Below, one piece after another: positions 63,463 through 64,000 of a DNA stretch of 64,000 nt; within the stretch, counting starts at the first letter, position 1; every line of letters begins with the position of its first letter. Under the pieces are notes generated by a model. The model saw only the letters and a program-made list of their open reading frames with translations. It had not been told where the DNA came from and made no database searches. Origin of the DNA: Capsulimonas corticalis (GTDB taxonomy: Bacteria > Armatimonadota > Armatimonadia > Armatimonadales > Capsulimonadaceae). Made by a program: the position numbers and the translations under genes. The stretch spans positions 6,138,001-6,202,000 of the forward strand of contig NZ_AP025739.1 in assembly GCF_003574315.2 (NCBI RefSeq). The letters run 5' to 3'.

Positions 63463-64000
63463 TTACGGGCGCCGCCGTTTGGCGCCCAGCGTCTCTCTCA
63501 GTTTCGACGCCCGGGCCTGGATTAACTGTGCGCCGAGCAGCGCGTCGAGTGCGGCGAGCGGGTGCTGGCCATCGACCGCGAGCATGGTCGCCCCGCTGTC
63601 GGTGAGATAAGGGTTGTCGCCGATGTCGAGCAGAAAGGCGCGCTGATCTTTGGGCCTGGCGCGCCGATACGAGGCGAAGCCTTCCGTGAGCGCCGTCCGC
63701 GCCCGCCCACTGAAGGGGACAATGATCCAGATATTCGTAGAAGTGGAAGAAGCGGCCCGCAGCGAGGTCAGCAGACTTGAGACATCCCCAGCCGCCGGTC
63801 CCCGGTTTTCGCCCATATTGACGAAGATGTCGTCCGGGATGGGAGAAAGCTTGCCGGATACGAGACGGGAATGTGTGGAGTCAAAGGACTGCCAGAACGT
63901 CATCAGCCCCGGCGTGTGGCTGTCCGCCGCGCCGCTGTCCCACGAGGCGCCGCCGTAGGCGACCACACCGTACTCGGCGCCCAGCGCCGCCGCGATGGGC
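63463..64000 (-). CDS. SGNH-hydrolase-like protein, C-terminal part (cut by window end)
   Basis: Only about 179 C-terminal residues are visible; the gene starts to the right of the window. Likely SGNH motifs are NMGENRG (block III-like, with Asn) and DGQHPL near the end (block V, the Asp-x2-His that completes the catalytic dyad). WIIVPFSGRARTAL and FLLDIGDNPYLTDSG fit the alternation of strands and helices. Esterase or lipase activity on acyl or acetyl groups is the usual role. The N-terminal serine motif is not visible, so the call is moderate. Confidence 0.65.
   Translation of the reverse strand, partial: PIAAALGAEYGVVAYGGASWDSGAADSHTPGLMTFWQSFDSTHSRLVSGKLSPIPDDIFVNMGENRGPAAGDVSSLLTSLRAASSTSTNIWIIVPFSGRARTALTEGFASYRRARPKDQRAFLLDIGDNPYLTDSGATMLAVDGQHPLAALDALLGAQLIQARASKLRETLGAKRRRP

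Overview
The window reads as bacterial chromosome of roughly 60% G+C with dense genes on both strands. It most likely comes from an Armatimonadota bacterium, perhaps near Capsulimonas. That placement is an inference from three copies of a DUF1559-type prepilin, an LptD-like outer-membrane protein ending in Phe (a diderm trait), many unusual secreted domain fusions and frequent TTG starts; no rRNA is present to confirm it. I saw no tRNA, rRNA, CRISPR array, prophage or transposase.

Layout. 1-6600: the end of cdsA, a secreted caspase-like protein with an EF-hand-type loop, a truncated haemoglobin fused to ankyrin repeats, the threonine-to-glycine pair tdh-kbl, and a secreted thioredoxin-fold protein. 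6600-10160: two carbohydrate enzymes (GH43-like and GH63-like), with a strong promoter and a LacI-type operator between them. 10160-14550: a DinB protein, two SRPBCC proteins, an ArsR regulator, and folE with a duplicated 6-pyruvoyl-tetrahydropterin-synthase-like gene. 14550-19800: a zinc-binding anti-sigma factor, phosphohexomutase, DUF309 protein, and an ArsR regulator next to an SDR oxidoreductase. 19900-24900: hemL, then a methyltransferase, SRPBCC protein and ketosynthase that look like a small biosynthetic group, then the first prepilin. 25000-31110: a third SRPBCC protein, a frameshifted VOC gene, hypotheticals, a 2-hydroxyacid dehydrogenase, a YajQ protein and FtsK. 31110-34900: a TPR protein, an NTF2-like secreted protein, an M29 aminopeptidase and several palindromic elements. 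34900-39800: an ATP synthase operon atpZ-I-B-E-F-H-A that ends in a terminator, so gamma, beta and epsilon must lie elsewhere. 39980-43600: one 1203-residue protein combining GH18, polysaccharide deacetylase and GT2 domains. 43870-45810: a JAMM metalloprotease beside a ubiquitin-like/E1/rhodanese fusion. 45930-53580: two related secreted proteins of about 920 residues flanking an aquaporin and the second prepilin. 53660-55410: NIL protein, rhodanese and Rrf2 regulator. 55515-57851: a chemoreceptor behind a sigma-28-like promoter. 57930-64000: a TIM-barrel isomerase, the LptD-like protein and a HerA ATPase in one operon, the third prepilin, and an SGNH hydrolase cut by the window end.

The most promising leads are the JAMM plus Ubl-E1-rhodanese pair, the duplicated 920-residue secreted family, the haemoglobin-ankyrin fusion, the GH18-CE4-GT2 protein, and the shared promoter/operator of the two SRPBCC genes. 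All product calls rest on recognising motifs by eye; no database search was run.
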